From: Ornithinimicrobium cavernae | GTDB lineage: Bacteria > Actinomycetota > Actinomycetes > Actinomycetales > Dermatophilaceae | Direction of reading: 5' to 3' | DNA length: 64,000 nucleotides | NCBI RefSeq assembly: GCF_003121625.1 | Contig: NZ_QDDJ01000009.1 | Span: 124,001 to 188,000, forward strand | Shown here: in pieces, positions 54,794-64,000 of the stretch | Position numbering within the stretch: position 1 is the first letter of the stretch | Layout of the letters: every line of letters starts with the position of its first letter | Program-made: the position numbers and the translations under genes | The notes under the pieces: generated by a model | What the model was told of the DNA's origin: nothing | What the model saw: the letters and a program-made list of their open reading frames with translations, nothing else | Database searches by the model: none

Positions 54794-56479
54794 TCAGGCG
54801 TCGATGACGATCGGGATGATCATCGGCCGGCGCCGCAGCTTGCCACCCACGAACGACCCGACGGTGCGCCGGATGACCTGCTGCAGCTGGTGGCTGTCCG
54901 TCACACCGTTCTCCCGGGCCTCCTCCAGGGCGGTCTCGAGCCGGGGCCGCACCTTGTCGAAGACGCCGGCGTCCTCCGCGAAACCGCGGGTCTGGATCTC
55001 CGGCCCCGCAGCGACCTTGCCGGTCGACGGGTCACGCACGACGATGATGGTGACGAAGCCCTCGTCGCGCAGGATGCGACGGTCCTTGAGCAGACCCTCG
55101 GTGGTCCCGCCGACCGAGGACCCGTCGACGTAGATGTAGCCCACGTCGACGGCGCCGGCGATCCGGGCGGTTCCGTCGACCAGGTCGACCACCACGCCGT
55201 CCTCCGCCAGGATCACGTTCTCGGCGGGCACGCCCGTCGCGATCGCCAGGTCGCCGTTGGCCACGAGGTGGCGCCACTCCCCGTGCACCGGCATGACGTT
55301 GCGCGGCCGGACGATGTTGTAGCAGTAGAGCAGCTCGCCGGCGCTCGCGTGACCGGACACATGGACCAGGGCGTTGCCCTTGTGGACCACATTCGCCCCC
55401 AGCCTGGTCAGTCCGTTGATCACGCGGTAGACAGCGTTCTCGTTGCCGGGGATGAGGGAGGAGGCCATCAGCACGGTGTCCCCCTCACCGACCTCGATCT
55501 TGTGGTCCCGGTTGGCCATCCGGGAGAGCGCCGCCATGGGCTCCCCCTGGGAACCGGTGCAGATCAGGACCTGCTGGTGGTCGGGCAGCTGAGCCAGCCT
55601 GCCCAGGTCCACCAGCACACCGTCCGGGACCCGCAGGTAGCCCAGGTCGGAGGCGATCCCCATGTTGCGGATCATCGAGCGGCCCACCATGGCGACCTTG
55701 CGGCCGGACTCCTCGGCGGCGTCCAGCACCTGCTGCACCCGGTGCACGTGCGAGGAGAAGCAGGCCACGATGATGCGGCGCTCCGCACGGTGGAAGACCC
55801 GTTCGATCGCCGGTGCGATGTTGCGCTCCGGCGTCGTGAACCCCGGCACGTCCGCATTGGTGGAGTCGGTCAGGAACAGGTCGACGCCCTCCTCCCCCAG
55901 CCGGGCGAACGCCCGCAGGTCGGTGATCCGGCTGTCCAGCGGCACCTGGTCCATCTTGAAGTCACCGGTGTGCAGGAGGGTGCCGCCCGGCGTGCGCACG
56001 AAGACCGCCAGGGCATCCGGGATCGAGTGGTTGACCGCAATGAACTCACAGTCGAAGGGGCCGAGCACCTCCCGGTCACTCTCCCTGACACCCAGGGTGT
56101 AGGGCGTGATCCGGTGCTCCTTGAGCTTGGCCTCGATCAGCGCGAGCGTCAGCTGCGACCCGACCAGCGGGATGTCGGCCTTGTGCCGCAGCAGGAAGGG
56201 CACGGCACCGATGTGGTCCTCGTGCCCGTGGGTCAGGATGATGGCGACGATGTCGTCCCAGCGGCCCTGGAGGTACTCGAAGTCCGGCAGGATCAGGTCG
56301 ACGCCGGGATGGTCGTCCTCCGGGAAGAGGACACCGCAGTCGATGATGAGCAGCTTTCCCGCATACTCCACGACCGCCATGTTGCGGCCGACCTCCCCGA
56401 GACCGCCGAGAGCGACGATGCGCACGCCGTTGGCGGCGAGCGGTCCGGGAGCGGTGAGTTCAGGATGCGGGTGGCTCAT
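54794..56479 (-). CDS. rnj: Ribonuclease J, 561 aa
   Basis: Metallo-beta-lactamase/beta-CASP ribonuclease with 5' exo and endo activity. Metal motif THGHEDH at 83-89, then the beta-CASP region with SGHASAGELLYC and MPVHGEWRHL, and the C-terminal domain ending RRRPMIIPIVIDA. ATG 56479. It lies in the usual neighbourhood of thyA-dfr and ftsK, but dapA, often next to it in actinobacteria, is absent here. Confidence 0.96.
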   Translation of the reverse strand: MSHPHPELTAPGPLAANGVRIVALGGLGEVGRNMAVVEYAGKLLIIDCGVLFPEDDHPGVDLILPDFEYLQGRWDDIVAIILTHGHEDHIGAVPFLLRHKADIPLVGSQLTLALIEAKLKEHRITPYTLGVRESDREVLGPFDCEFIAVNHSIPDALAVFVRTPGGTLLHTGDFKMDQVPLDSRITDLRAFARLGEEGVDLFLTDSTNADVPGFTTPERNIAPAIERVFHRAERRIIVACFSSHVHRVQQVLDAAEESGRKVAMVGRSMIRNMGIASDLGYLRVPDGVLVDLGRLAQLPDHQQVLICTGSQGEPMAALSRMANRDHKIEVGEGDTVLMASSLIPGNENAVYRVINGLTRLGANVVHKGNALVHVSGHASAGELLYCYNIVRPRNVMPVHGEWRHLVANGDLAIATGVPAENVILAEDGVVVDLVDGTARIAGAVDVGYIYVDGSSVGGTTEGLLKDRRILRDEGFVTIIVVRDPSTGKVAAGPEIQTRGFAEDAGVFDKVRPRLETALEEARENGVTDSHQLQQVIRRTVGSFVGGKLRRRPMIIPIVIDA

Positions 56480-56665
56480 GCGGCAAGGTTACGTCCCTGC
56501 CGGGGCCGGCGGCAGGGGACTCCGGCTCGGTGAACGTCCCGCACCGACACCGGGCACTCGCCCAGAAGTGAGCGATCGCGCCGCCACCCGCTCGGGGGGT
56601 CCGGGTAGCGGCGCGACCGGTGACCACTCTCACGCACACTGATTGAAGAAACCATACCAGTGCGG

Positions 56666-56691
56666 TGTGATCTCCCTCACAGACTCTGTGA
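56666..56691. promoter_or_regulatory. CRP/GlxR-like site overlapping a second perfect palindrome
   Basis: TGTGA-TCTCCC-TCACA at 56666-56681 is a full match to the TGTGA-N6-TCACA consensus of CRP-family proteins. It shares its right half with TCACAGA-C-TCTGTGA (56677-56691), a perfect 15-bp palindrome. Both lie in the AT-richer part of the 299-bp gap between divergent rnj and thyA; the rest of the gap shows nothing else. Confidence 0.65.
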
Positions 56692-56778
56692 CCTGCGCGT
56701 TCGCACGACAGGGAGCGGCGAGGGCGGCTCACCGGCGCGGTGTCGACCGCGGGCGGCGGGCGGAACTAGAGTTCTGTC

Positions 56779-57587
<809 letters not shown>

Positions 57588-57591
<4 letters not shown>

Positions 57592-58514
57592 GCCGGTTCA
57601 GCGTCGTCCCGGCGGTCTACCTGGCCCTGACGCGGGAGTCGCCGGCCGGCCCGGAGGTGCTGCTGCAGCTGCGCGGTGCCACCGGCTACATGGAGGGGTG
57701 GTGGGCCTGTGGCGCGGCGGGCCATGTCGAGTCCGGCGAGTCGGCCCCCCAGGCCGTATGCCGTGAGGCCGCCGAGGAGCTCGGCCTCACCATCGACGAG
57801 GAGACGCTGCGGCTGGTCGCCGTCGTGCACCGCGGGTGTGTCCTGGGTGGCCCGGTCGAGCAGCGTATCGACCTCTTCCTCACCACCTCCCGGTGGTCGG
57901 GGGACCACCTGATCGCCGAGCCGGACAAGGCGGTGGACCTTCGCTGGTGGCCGCTGGCGGCTCTGCCCGAGACGCTCGTCCCGCACGAGCGTCAGGCTCT
58001 CGAGCACCTGGCGAGCGGCCAGCCGCCCGCCGTGCTCACCCGGGGCTTCGGCCAGACGCTGACGCTGGTCGCCGCAGTCGGTCGCAACGGGGTGATCGGC
58101 GACGGCGCGTCCATGCCGTGGCACCTCCCGGAGGACCTGACATTCTTCAAGCGGACCACCATGGGTGGGGTCATGGTGATGGGGCGCGGCACGTGGGACT
58201 CCATCGGCCGCGCGCTGCCCGGCCGACGGACGATCGTCGTCACGCGTGACCGCGCGTGGTCAGCGCCCGGTGCCGAGGTGGCACACTCCCTGCCCGAGGC
58301 GCTGCTGATGGCCGGCGACACCGAGGTGTTCGTCGCCGGCGGTGGGACTGTCTACGAGCAGACGATCGGCGCCGCCAGCCGGCTCGTGATCACGCACGTC
58401 GAGCAGGAGCCGGAGGGATCGGTGCGCTTTCCCGACATCGACCCTGCGCTCTGGCGCGAGGACAGTCGGGACGTGCAGGACGGCTTCGCCTGGGTGGAGT
58501 ACCTCCGCCGCTGA
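57588..58514 (+). CDS. Nudix hydrolase-dihydrofolate reductase fusion, 308 aa
   Basis: Residues 1-150 are a Nudix domain with a perfect box G-x5-E-x7-REUxEExGU at 45-67 ([10 protein letters not shown]...[10 protein letters not shown]). Residues 157-308 are a complete [34 protein letters not shown] with catalytic acid Asp183, [17 protein letters not shown] and [13 protein letters not shown]. There is no frameshift, and the short linker suggests a true bifunctional enzyme. The DHFR half recycles dihydrofolate made by ThyA; the Nudix half may clear a dNTP or act on dihydroneopterin triphosphate. ATG overlaps the thyA stop. Confidence 0.9.
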
Positions 58515-58576
58515 CGGCACGCCCGCACCTGCCGTTGCCGGGTGCGCGGCCCGGAGGCTCGCACTACCGTGAGACT

Positions 58577-58855
58577 GTGTCCACGACTGAGCGGCGCGTG
58601 GCGCGAGCGGACGTCGGCGCTTACCACCAGACTCAGCTGACCGGGCTGATCGGCCGGGTCAGCGAGGCGATCGACGGGCACCGCGCCGGCGACCTGAACG
58701 CCTTCGAGGTCGACCAGGTCATCTTCCAGTACTCACGGGCAGCCAAGGAGCTCTGGAAGTTCTGCAACCTGGGTCAGGTCGAGTCCACCGCGCGGCTGAT
58801 CCGCGAGGCACCGCCCACGGACTGGTGGGAGCGCGGCGCTCCCCGGGCCCGCTGA
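58577..58855 (+). CDS. Conserved actinobacterial protein of unknown function, 92 aa
   Basis: GTG 58577 opens a helical, soluble protein with ADVGAYHQTQLTGLIGRVSE, FEVDQVIFQYSRAAKELWKF and a C-terminal DWWERG. I recall similar short proteins in related genomes but no function. It stands alone between the Nudix-DHFR fusion and the convergent paaE. Confidence 0.68.
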   Translation: MSTTERRVARADVGAYHQTQLTGLIGRVSEAIDGHRAGDLNAFEVDQVIFQYSRAAKELWKFCNLGQVESTARLIREAPPTDWWERGAPRAR

Positions 58856-58896
58856 GGCCTACGGCCGCTCTGCTGGCGTGGGCGACACAGGGGGTG

Positions 58897-60012
58897 TCAG
58901 GCGTCGTAGTCGAGGACGACCTGGTCGGTGACCGGGTGTGACTGGCAGGTCAGCACGATCCCGGCCTCGACCTCCTCCGGCTCCAGGGCGTAGTTGCGGT
59001 CCATCCGCACCTCGCCCTCGACGACCCGTGCGCGACAGGTGCCGCAGACACCGTTGGTGCAGCTGAACGGCGCGTCCGGTCGCTCCCGCAGCGTGGCCGC
59101 CAGGATCGACTCCGCCCGGCTCCGGACCGGCACCTGCGTGGTGCGCCCGTCGAGGGTCACCGAGACCATCGCGAGGGGGGTCGCGTCCGGCGGGGGCGGT
59201 GGCGCAGGTGGCCCGGTGTCCTCGACGTGGAACACCTCGTGGTGCACATGGTGGTCATCGACGCCGTGATCGGTCAGCGCCTCCCGGGCGGTCTCGACCA
59301 TGCCGAGCGGCCCGCACAGATACCACTCGTCGACGTCATCAACGGGGATGAACGCCTCGAGGAAGCGCTCGAGCCGGTCGCGGTCGAGGCGACCGCTGAA
59401 CAGCTCCACCTCCTGCGCCTCCCGGGACAGCACGTTGAACAGCCGGAACCGGTCGGGGAACCGGTTCTTGAGGTCCATCAGCTCCTCGAGGAACATGATC
59501 GTGTCGGTGCGCCGGTTGCCGAAGACCAGCGTGGCCTCGGACTCCGGCTCCTCCTCCAGCGCGGTGGTCAGCAGCGACATCACCGGGGTGATGCCGGAGC
59601 CGGCAGCGATCGCGACGTGGTGCCGGGCGGCCCGCGCGTCCGTGGGGCAGGTGAACCCGCCGATCGGTGTCATGACCTGCAGCACCTCACCGGGCTCGGC
59701 GTTGTCCTGCAGCCAGTTGGACATCACGCCCTCGGGCACCCGCGCCGTGGCGACCCGCAGCTCGCCGGTCTCGCGGGCACGCTGTCGCGACACGCAGATG
59801 GAGTAGGACCGCCGGACGTCCTCCCCGCCGATGGTGGCCCGGAGCGTGAGGTGCTGGCCCGGCTCGAACTGATAGTCGTCGCGCAGCGCCGGCGGCACCG
59901 TGAAGCTGATCGCCACGGCCTCGTCGGTGAGGGGCTCGACGCGGCTGATGGTGAGCTCGTGGAAGACGGCACGGTGCCGCCTGCGGGTGGTCGGAGTGGT
60001 GGTCAGGTGCAT
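58897..60012 (-). CDS. paaE: Phenylacetyl-CoA epoxidase reductase subunit PaaE, 371 aa
   Basis: Passes electrons from NADPH to the PaaAC oxygenase. FAD domain motif RRSYSIC, NAD(P) motif AGSGITPVMSLL with EWYLCGPLGM, and a C-terminal plant-type 2Fe-2S ferredoxin with ligands in FSCTNGVCGTCRARV and the final LTCQSH. A Pro-rich linker precedes the ferredoxin domain. ATG 60012 overlaps the paaD stop. Last gene of paaABCDE. Confidence 0.95.
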   Translation of the reverse strand: MHLTTTPTTRRRHRAVFHELTISRVEPLTDEAVAISFTVPPALRDDYQFEPGQHLTLRATIGGEDVRRSYSICVSRQRARETGELRVATARVPEGVMSNWLQDNAEPGEVLQVMTPIGGFTCPTDARAARHHVAIAAGSGITPVMSLLTTALEEEPESEATLVFGNRRTDTIMFLEELMDLKNRFPDRFRLFNVLSREAQEVELFSGRLDRDRLERFLEAFIPVDDVDEWYLCGPLGMVETAREALTDHGVDDHHVHHEVFHVEDTGPPAPPPPPDATPLAMVSVTLDGRTTQVPVRSRAESILAATLRERPDAPFSCTNGVCGTCRARVVEGEVRMDRNYALEPEEVEAGIVLTCQSHPVTDQVVLDYDA

Positions 60013-60518
60013 CAGATCGCCTTGAACTCCTCGAACGGCTCCCGGCACGCACGGCAGCGCCGCAGCGCCTTGCACGCGGTCGAGCCGAAACGGGAGAGCT
60101 CCTCGGTGTCGCGGGAGCCACATGTCGGGCAGGTGACCCTGCGGACCGACAGGTCCACCACGACAGGTCCGTCCGGGCGGACCGGACCCGTGCCGTCGGG
60201 TGGGGCGATGCCGAAGCGCCGCAGCGACTCCCGCCCCCGGTCGCTCATCCAGTCGGTCGTCCAGGCCGGGCTCAGAGTGGTCACCACGTCCGGCACCATC
60301 CCACACCGGCGCACCGTCTGGCCGATGTGGTCCGTGATCGCCTGCACCGCGGGGCAGCCGGAGTAGGTCGGGGTGATCGTCACGTGGACGGTGTCCCCCT
60401 CGACCACGATGTCGCGCACGATGCCCAGGTCGTCGATGCTGATCACCGGGATCTCGGGGTCCGGGATCTGACGCACCGCACGCTCGACGTCGTGTGCCGA
60501 CACGGTCACGGCACTCAC
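60012..60518 (-). CDS. paaD: Phenylacetyl-CoA epoxidase assembly protein PaaD, 168 aa
   Basis: N-terminal MIP18/DUF59 domain (IPDPEIPVISIDDLGIVRDI, PTYSGCPAVQAI) and a C-terminal four-Cys zinc ribbon: CPTCG and CRAC, with an extra Cys between. Needed for maturation of the PaaABCE complex. GTG 60518 overlaps the paaC stop, and the end overlaps paaE. Confidence 0.94.
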   Translation of the reverse strand: MSAVTVSAHDVERAVRQIPDPEIPVISIDDLGIVRDIVVEGDTVHVTITPTYSGCPAVQAITDHIGQTVRRCGMVPDVVTTLSPAWTTDWMSDRGRESLRRFGIAPPDGTGPVRPDGPVVVDLSVRRVTCPTCGSRDTEELSRFGSTACKALRRCRACREPFEEFKAI

Positions 60519-61318
60519 CAGCTCGCCCCGGGGTGGCTGCGGTGGATGTGCTGCAGCTCGGCGAGGAGGTAACCCATCGCCTCGGAGTGGACCCCCTCCC
60601 GTCCGCCGCGGGACCGCCAGCGGGGCGGGTCCGGCATACGCAGGGTCGCCTGGGCAACCACCGCCTCGACGTGCGCGACGGTGCCGGGGACCAGTGAGGA
60701 GGGCAGTATGCCGACACCCGCCTGCGCCGCCGCGACGCTCACCGGGTCGTCGTCCCCCAGCTCCGCGACGTAGGGCGCGACCGCCTCCAGGCCGGCCTGC
60801 ATCCGCTCGTGCGACTCGGCGGTGCCGTCGCCGAGACGGACGACCCACTGACCGGCGTGGTCGCGGTGGTAGGCCACCTCCTTGAGCGCCTTGGCCGCGA
60901 CCCCGGCGACCACCTCGTCGACGCTGTCGACCAGGTGGGTGTAGAGCTCGTGCTGGTAGGAGGCGAACCACAGCATCCGGGCCATCTCCTGGCCGAAGTC
61001 GCCGCGTGGCTGCTCGACCAGGTGCACGTTGCGGAACTCCCGCTCGTCGCGCAGGTAGGCGAGGTCGTCCTCGTCCCGTCCGGCGCCCTCCAGGTCGCCG
61101 GCGCGGGTGAGCAGGGCGCGGGCCTGTCCGAGGAGGTCCAGGCCGACGTTGCCCAGGGCGAGGTCCTCCTCGATCTGCGGGGCCCGGGTGAGCCACTCCC
61201 CCAGCCGCTGGGCATAGATGAGGGCGTCGTCCGCGAGGCCCAGGACATATGCGACTCCGTCGGCGCCACCCGGCGCGCTCGGTGAGGCCTGGGACCGCAG
61301 ATCTGTGCGCTCGGTCAC
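60515..61318 (-). CDS. paaC: Phenylacetyl-CoA epoxidase structural subunit PaaC, 267 aa
   Basis: Ferritin-like subunit without full di-iron site that pairs with PaaA. VAYVLGLADDALIYAQRLGE, GNVGLDLLGQAR, MLWFASYQHELYTHLVDS and AAKALKEVAYHRDHAGQWV are all family-typical. GTG 61318 overlaps the paaB stop (GTGA). Confidence 0.95.
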   Translation of the reverse strand: MTERTDLRSQASPSAPGGADGVAYVLGLADDALIYAQRLGEWLTRAPQIEEDLALGNVGLDLLGQARALLTRAGDLEGAGRDEDDLAYLRDEREFRNVHLVEQPRGDFGQEMARMLWFASYQHELYTHLVDSVDEVVAGVAAKALKEVAYHRDHAGQWVVRLGDGTAESHERMQAGLEAVAPYVAELGDDDPVSVAAAQAGVGILPSSLVPGTVAHVEAVVAQATLRMPDPPRWRSRGGREGVHSEAMGYLLAELQHIHRSHPGASW

Positions 61319-61599
61319 AGGTACTCCACGTCCTCGGGCACCTCGTAGAACGAGGCGTGTCGGTAGACTTTGTCCCCCGCCGGGTCGAAGAAGCTGTCCC
61401 GCTCGTCCGGGCTGCTGGCGGTGATGTCCTGCGAGCGGATCACCCAGATCGAGACGCCCTCCTGCCGGCGGGTGTAGAGGTCGCGCGCGTTGCGCAGCGC
61501 CAGCTCGGCGTCCGGAGCGTGCAGCGACCCGGCGTGCACGTGCGCCAGACCCCTCTTGGCCCGCACGAACACCTCCCACAGCGGCCAGTTGTCGCTCAT
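61315..61599 (-). CDS. paaB: Phenylacetyl-CoA epoxidase subunit PaaB, 94 aa
   Basis: Small subunit that bridges PaaAC units. [40 protein letters not shown]-like block and EVPEDVEYL are diagnostic. ATG 61599 overlaps the paaA stop, and the end overlaps paaC. Confidence 0.95.
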   Translation of the reverse strand: MSDNWPLWEVFVRAKRGLAHVHAGSLHAPDAELALRNARDLYTRRQEGVSIWVIRSQDITASSPDERDSFFDPAGDKVYRHASFYEVPEDVEYL

Positions 61600-62600
61600 G
61601 CCACCTCCTGACGGGCGGCCTGCCTGGCGGCGTGGGCGTTGGCGGCCTCCCGCACCCAGGCTCCCTCGTCGTGGGCACGGCGCCGGTGGGCGAGCCGCTG
61701 CTCGTTGCAGGGCCCGTCGCCCTTGAGCACCCGCCAGAACTCGTCCCAGTCGATGGCGCCGAAGTCCCAGTGGCCGCGCTCGTCGTTCCAGCGCAGGTCG
61801 GGGTCGGGCAGGACCAGACCGAGCTTCTGCGCCTGGGGCACCGTCATGTCGACGAACTTCTGTCGCAGGTCGTCGTTGGTGAACCGCTTGATCCCCCAGG
61901 CCATGTTCTGCTCCGTGTGACCGCCCGGCGCCGCAGCGTCCCCGGTGTCCGGCGGCCCGAACATCATCAGCGACGGCCACCACCACCGGTCGGCGGCGTC
62001 CTGCGCCATCGCCTGCTGCTCCTCCGTGCCCCGGGACAACGTCCACAGGATCTCGAAGCCCTGGCGCTGGTGGAAGGACTCCTCCTTGCAGACCCGGATC
62101 ATCGCGCGGGCGTAGGGACCGTAGGAGCACCGGCACAGCGGCACCTGGTTCATGATCGCGGCCCCGTCGACGAGCCAGCCGATCGCGCCCACGTCGGCCC
62201 AGGTCAGGGTGGGGTAGTTGAAGATCGAGGAGTACTTCTGCTGGCCCGAGTGGAGCTTGTCCAGCAGCTCTGCGCGGTCGACCCCGAGCGTCTCGGCCGC
62301 GGAGTAGAGGTAGAGCCCGTGACCGGCCTCGTCCTGCACCTTGGCCATCAGGATCGCCTTGCGGCGCAGGCTCGGGGCACGGGTGATCCAGTTGCCCTCG
62401 GGCTGCATGCCGATGATCTCGGAGTGCGCGTGCTGGGCGATCTGACGGATCAGGGTCCTGCGGTAGCCGTCGGGCATGGCGTCGCGCGGCTCGATCCGCT
62501 GGTCGGCGCCGATCAGCCCGTCGAAGTACTCCTGGACCGCGTCGGCATAGTCAGCGGTCTCGGCCGCGTTGAGCGGCTCGCCGAAGTCGTTGCCATACAT
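61596..62600 (-). CDS. paaA: Phenylacetyl-CoA epoxidase catalytic subunit PaaA, 334 aa
   Basis: Di-iron oxygenase subunit that forms ring-1,2-epoxyphenylacetyl-CoA. Iron ligands are in [23 protein letters not shown], and ICKEESFH-like [14 protein letters not shown]-terminal part contains [23 protein letters not shown] 62600 has GGAG upstream; the longer frame has no ribosome site. First gene of paaABCDE. No paaK, paaZ or paaR gene lies in this window, so the rest of the pathway is elsewhere. Confidence 0.96.
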   Translation of the reverse strand: MYGNDFGEPLNAAETADYADAVQEYFDGLIGADQRIEPRDAMPDGYRRTLIRQIAQHAHSEIIGMQPEGNWITRAPSLRRKAILMAKVQDEAGHGLYLYSAAETLGVDRAELLDKLHSGQQKYSSIFNYPTLTWADVGAIGWLVDGAAIMNQVPLCRCSYGPYARAMIRVCKEESFHQRQGFEILWTLSRGTEEQQAMAQDAADRWWWPSLMMFGPPDTGDAAAPGGHTEQNMAWGIKRFTNDDLRQKFVDMTVPQAQKLGLVLPDPDLRWNDERGHWDFGAIDWDEFWRVLKGDGPCNEQRLAHRRRAHDEGAWVREAANAHAARQAARQEVA

Positions 62601-62630
62601 GTCTCCAGTATGCCGCACGGACGGCCGAAA

Positions 62631-62670
62631 TGTAACACCTGAGTCGTCATTCGGCGGAGTAGGTGTCACA
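62631..62670. promoter_or_regulatory. Inverted repeat in the paa promoter region
   Basis: TGTAACACCT at 62631-62640 and AGGTGTCACA at 62661-62670 are inverses at nine of ten positions, with half-site spacing of 30 bp or about three helical turns. It lies 31-70 bp upstream of paaA, suited to a repressor acting at the operon promoter. The site does not resemble a consensus I know for PaaX or PaaR. Confidence 0.6.
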
Positions 62671-62828
62671 CAACGTCCAGGGTCACGTCATCCGCCAGAA
62701 CGACGTCCAGAGGTTGATCTTCGGGCCCCGCGGATAGGCACAAGTGCGCATTTCGCCGCGCCCTCCCCGGTCCTAGCGTCGACTGCGCCGGCACGACGAC
62801 GTGCCGGCCACCATCAGGAGGACTCATC

Positions 62829-64000
62829 ATGACCGCGCCACACCGAACGTCCTGGCGGCCGCTGGCCGCCCTCGCCGGGGCCACCGCCCTGGTCGCCACG
62901 GCCACGCCCGCTCTCGCCGCCACGCTGGGAGACTGGGACACGACCGGCATCCAGTTCGTCAACGTCGACTGCGCCCGCAACGAGTACGTCGTCCAGGCCA
63001 CCTTCACCGGCACCACCGACGACGTCGGCGGGTTCGACAAGGTGCGCGTCGAGGTCTGGGACGACGGCGTCCTGAAGGACCACGAGATCCACGAGGTGCC
63101 CGTCGGCACCACGGTCGAGACGACCTCGTTCCTCACCTTCCTCGGCACCTACGGCTCGGGAGCGCCCGGGGTCGGGGTCGTGCTGTCGGACGCCGACGCC
63201 GGTGGCGAGGTGAGCGCCCAGCTCGATGTGGTGGACCCGTTCTTCCCGGAGGACCAGGCGGGTCCGTGCACCTTCGACGTGGAGCGCATCGGGGGTGCGG
63301 AGCGCATCGCGACGGCCGCGCTGCTGGCGCAGCGCTTCATCATGGCCGACGCCGTCGTCATCGCCACCTCGACGGACTTCCCCGACGCGCTCACCGCTGC
63401 ACCGCTGGCCGACCAGCTGGGCGGCCCGCTGCTGCTCACCAGACCCGACTCCCTGCCTGCCCTGACGGCCGCCGAGATCACCCGGCTGCAGCCGAGCAGC
63501 ATCGTGGTCGTCGGCGGCACCGGGGCGGTGCACGAGGACGTGCTGACCGAGCTCGAGGCCCTGGCGCCGGCGGGAGGCACCGTGACCAGGCTCTCCGGAG
63601 CGAACCGCTACGAGACCGCCGTCGCGGTGGCCGCCGAGATCACCCAGGACAGCACCGCCCAGATGTTCCTGGCCACGGGTGAGGACTTCCCGGACGCCCT
63701 GGTCCTGAGCGCCCTCGCGGCCCGGGAGAGCGCACCGCTGGTCCTGGCGCGGCCAGACCACCTGCCGGCCACGACGCAGGCCTTCCTCGGATCCGCGACC
63801 TATGACGACCTGTATGCCGCGGGCGGACCGGCGGTGCTCAGTGACCAGGTCGTCAACGACGCCGCGGCGCTCGACGGCGCGACCGCGACGCGCTATGCGG
63901 GGGCGGACCGCTATGCGACCGCGGCGCAGGTCCTGCAGCAGTTCCCGGCCGAGGGCACGGTCATGGTCGCGACCGGCGAGAAGTTCCCGGACGCCCTGAC
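62829..64000 (+). CDS. Secreted cell-wall-binding-repeat-2 (CWB2) protein, partial at the right edge
   Basis: ATG 62829 has AGGAGG upstream. Residues 1-30 are a Sec signal peptide (RTSWRPLAALAGATALVATA then ATPALA). A beta-rich domain of about 110 residues follows, then CWB2 repeats with the repeated R-x-x-G-x-x-R-x-x-T pattern: RIGGAERIATAALLA, RLSGANRYETAVAVA, RYAGADRYATAAQVL, and the paired F-P-D-A-L motifs. At least 390 codons are present. Such repeats anchor proteins to the cell wall; the specific role of the N-terminal domain is unknown. It starts 158 bp from the divergent paaA region. Confidence 0.88.
   Translation, partial: MTAPHRTSWRPLAALAGATALVATATPALAATLGDWDTTGIQFVNVDCARNEYVVQATFTGTTDDVGGFDKVRVEVWDDGVLKDHEIHEVPVGTTVETTSFLTFLGTYGSGAPGVGVVLSDADAGGEVSAQLDVVDPFFPEDQAGPCTFDVERIGGAERIATAALLAQRFIMADAVVIATSTDFPDALTAAPLADQLGGPLLLTRPDSLPALTAAEITRLQPSSIVVVGGTGAVHEDVLTELEALAPAGGTVTRLSGANRYETAVAVAAEITQDSTAQMFLATGEDFPDALVLSALAARESAPLVLARPDHLPATTQAFLGSATYDDLYAAGGPAVLSDQVVNDAAALDGATATRYAGADRYATAAQVLQQFPAEGTVMVATGEKFPDAL

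Overview
The window is a very GC-rich (visibly about 70% G+C) piece of an actinobacterial chromosome. Gene content (GAF-ANTAR regulators, DUF3046, DUF5709, ClgR, AfsR/SARP regulators, aspartokinase with an internal beta-subunit start, an F420-type PPOX protein, paa operon) and the abundance of GTG starts and 4-bp start/stop overlaps point to Micrococcales, probably an Intrasporangiaceae/Ornithinimicrobiaceae-like organism. That placement is inference. No rRNA, tRNA, CRISPR array, transposase or phage gene was seen.

Layout. 0-8.5 kb: a minus-strand operon of four amide-bond hydrolases of different families (M20 carbamoylase-like, C45 Ntn acyltransferase, M20D amidohydrolase, amidase-signature) around a two-gene membrane transporter of DUF5058 type, facing a LacI regulator with two identical operators between them; a T4 endonuclease V-like pyrimidine-dimer glycosylase overlaps the regulator. 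8.5-20.4 kb: single genes and short operons, namely topoisomerase IB, an SDR, a MerR/sliding-clamp fusion, an AadA-like nucleotidyltransferase, a LysR regulator, two GAF-ANTAR genes (the first frameshifted at a G7 tract), GNAT, MiaB, DUF1275, a methyltransferase, DUF5709 and PPOX. 20.5-26 kb: recX and a recA gene carrying two full-size inteins, one in the Walker A loop and one in DNA-binding loop L2, with a LexA-like box upstream and an NYN-LOTUS gene behind it. 26-35.5 kb: ask-asd, DUF3046, the giant helicase Lhr and a Nei-type glycosylase.

35.6-51.7 kb: the widely conserved actinobacterial block ftsK-rimO-pgsA-cinA-clgR, here split by about 10 kb holding two tandem paralogous SARP-NB-ARC-TPR regulators, a divergent MFS exporter plus HAD phosphatase, and a channel-like protein plus YeiH exporter trailing ftsK. 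51.7-58.9 kb: ArsR-SRPBCC-glyoxalase operon, SatD plus a membrane protein, RNase J, then thyA overlapping a Nudix-DHFR fusion. 58.9-62.6 kb: paaABCDE (phenylacetyl-CoA epoxidase), every gene overlapping the next. The right edge cuts a secreted cell-wall-binding-repeat protein.

The most notable items are the doubly intein-split recA, the LacI-controlled multi-hydrolase operon, the SARP island, the Nudix-DHFR and MerR-clamp fusions, and a recurring architecture in which the larger gaps between convergent genes are filled by locus-specific short tandem repeats that fold into hairpins.
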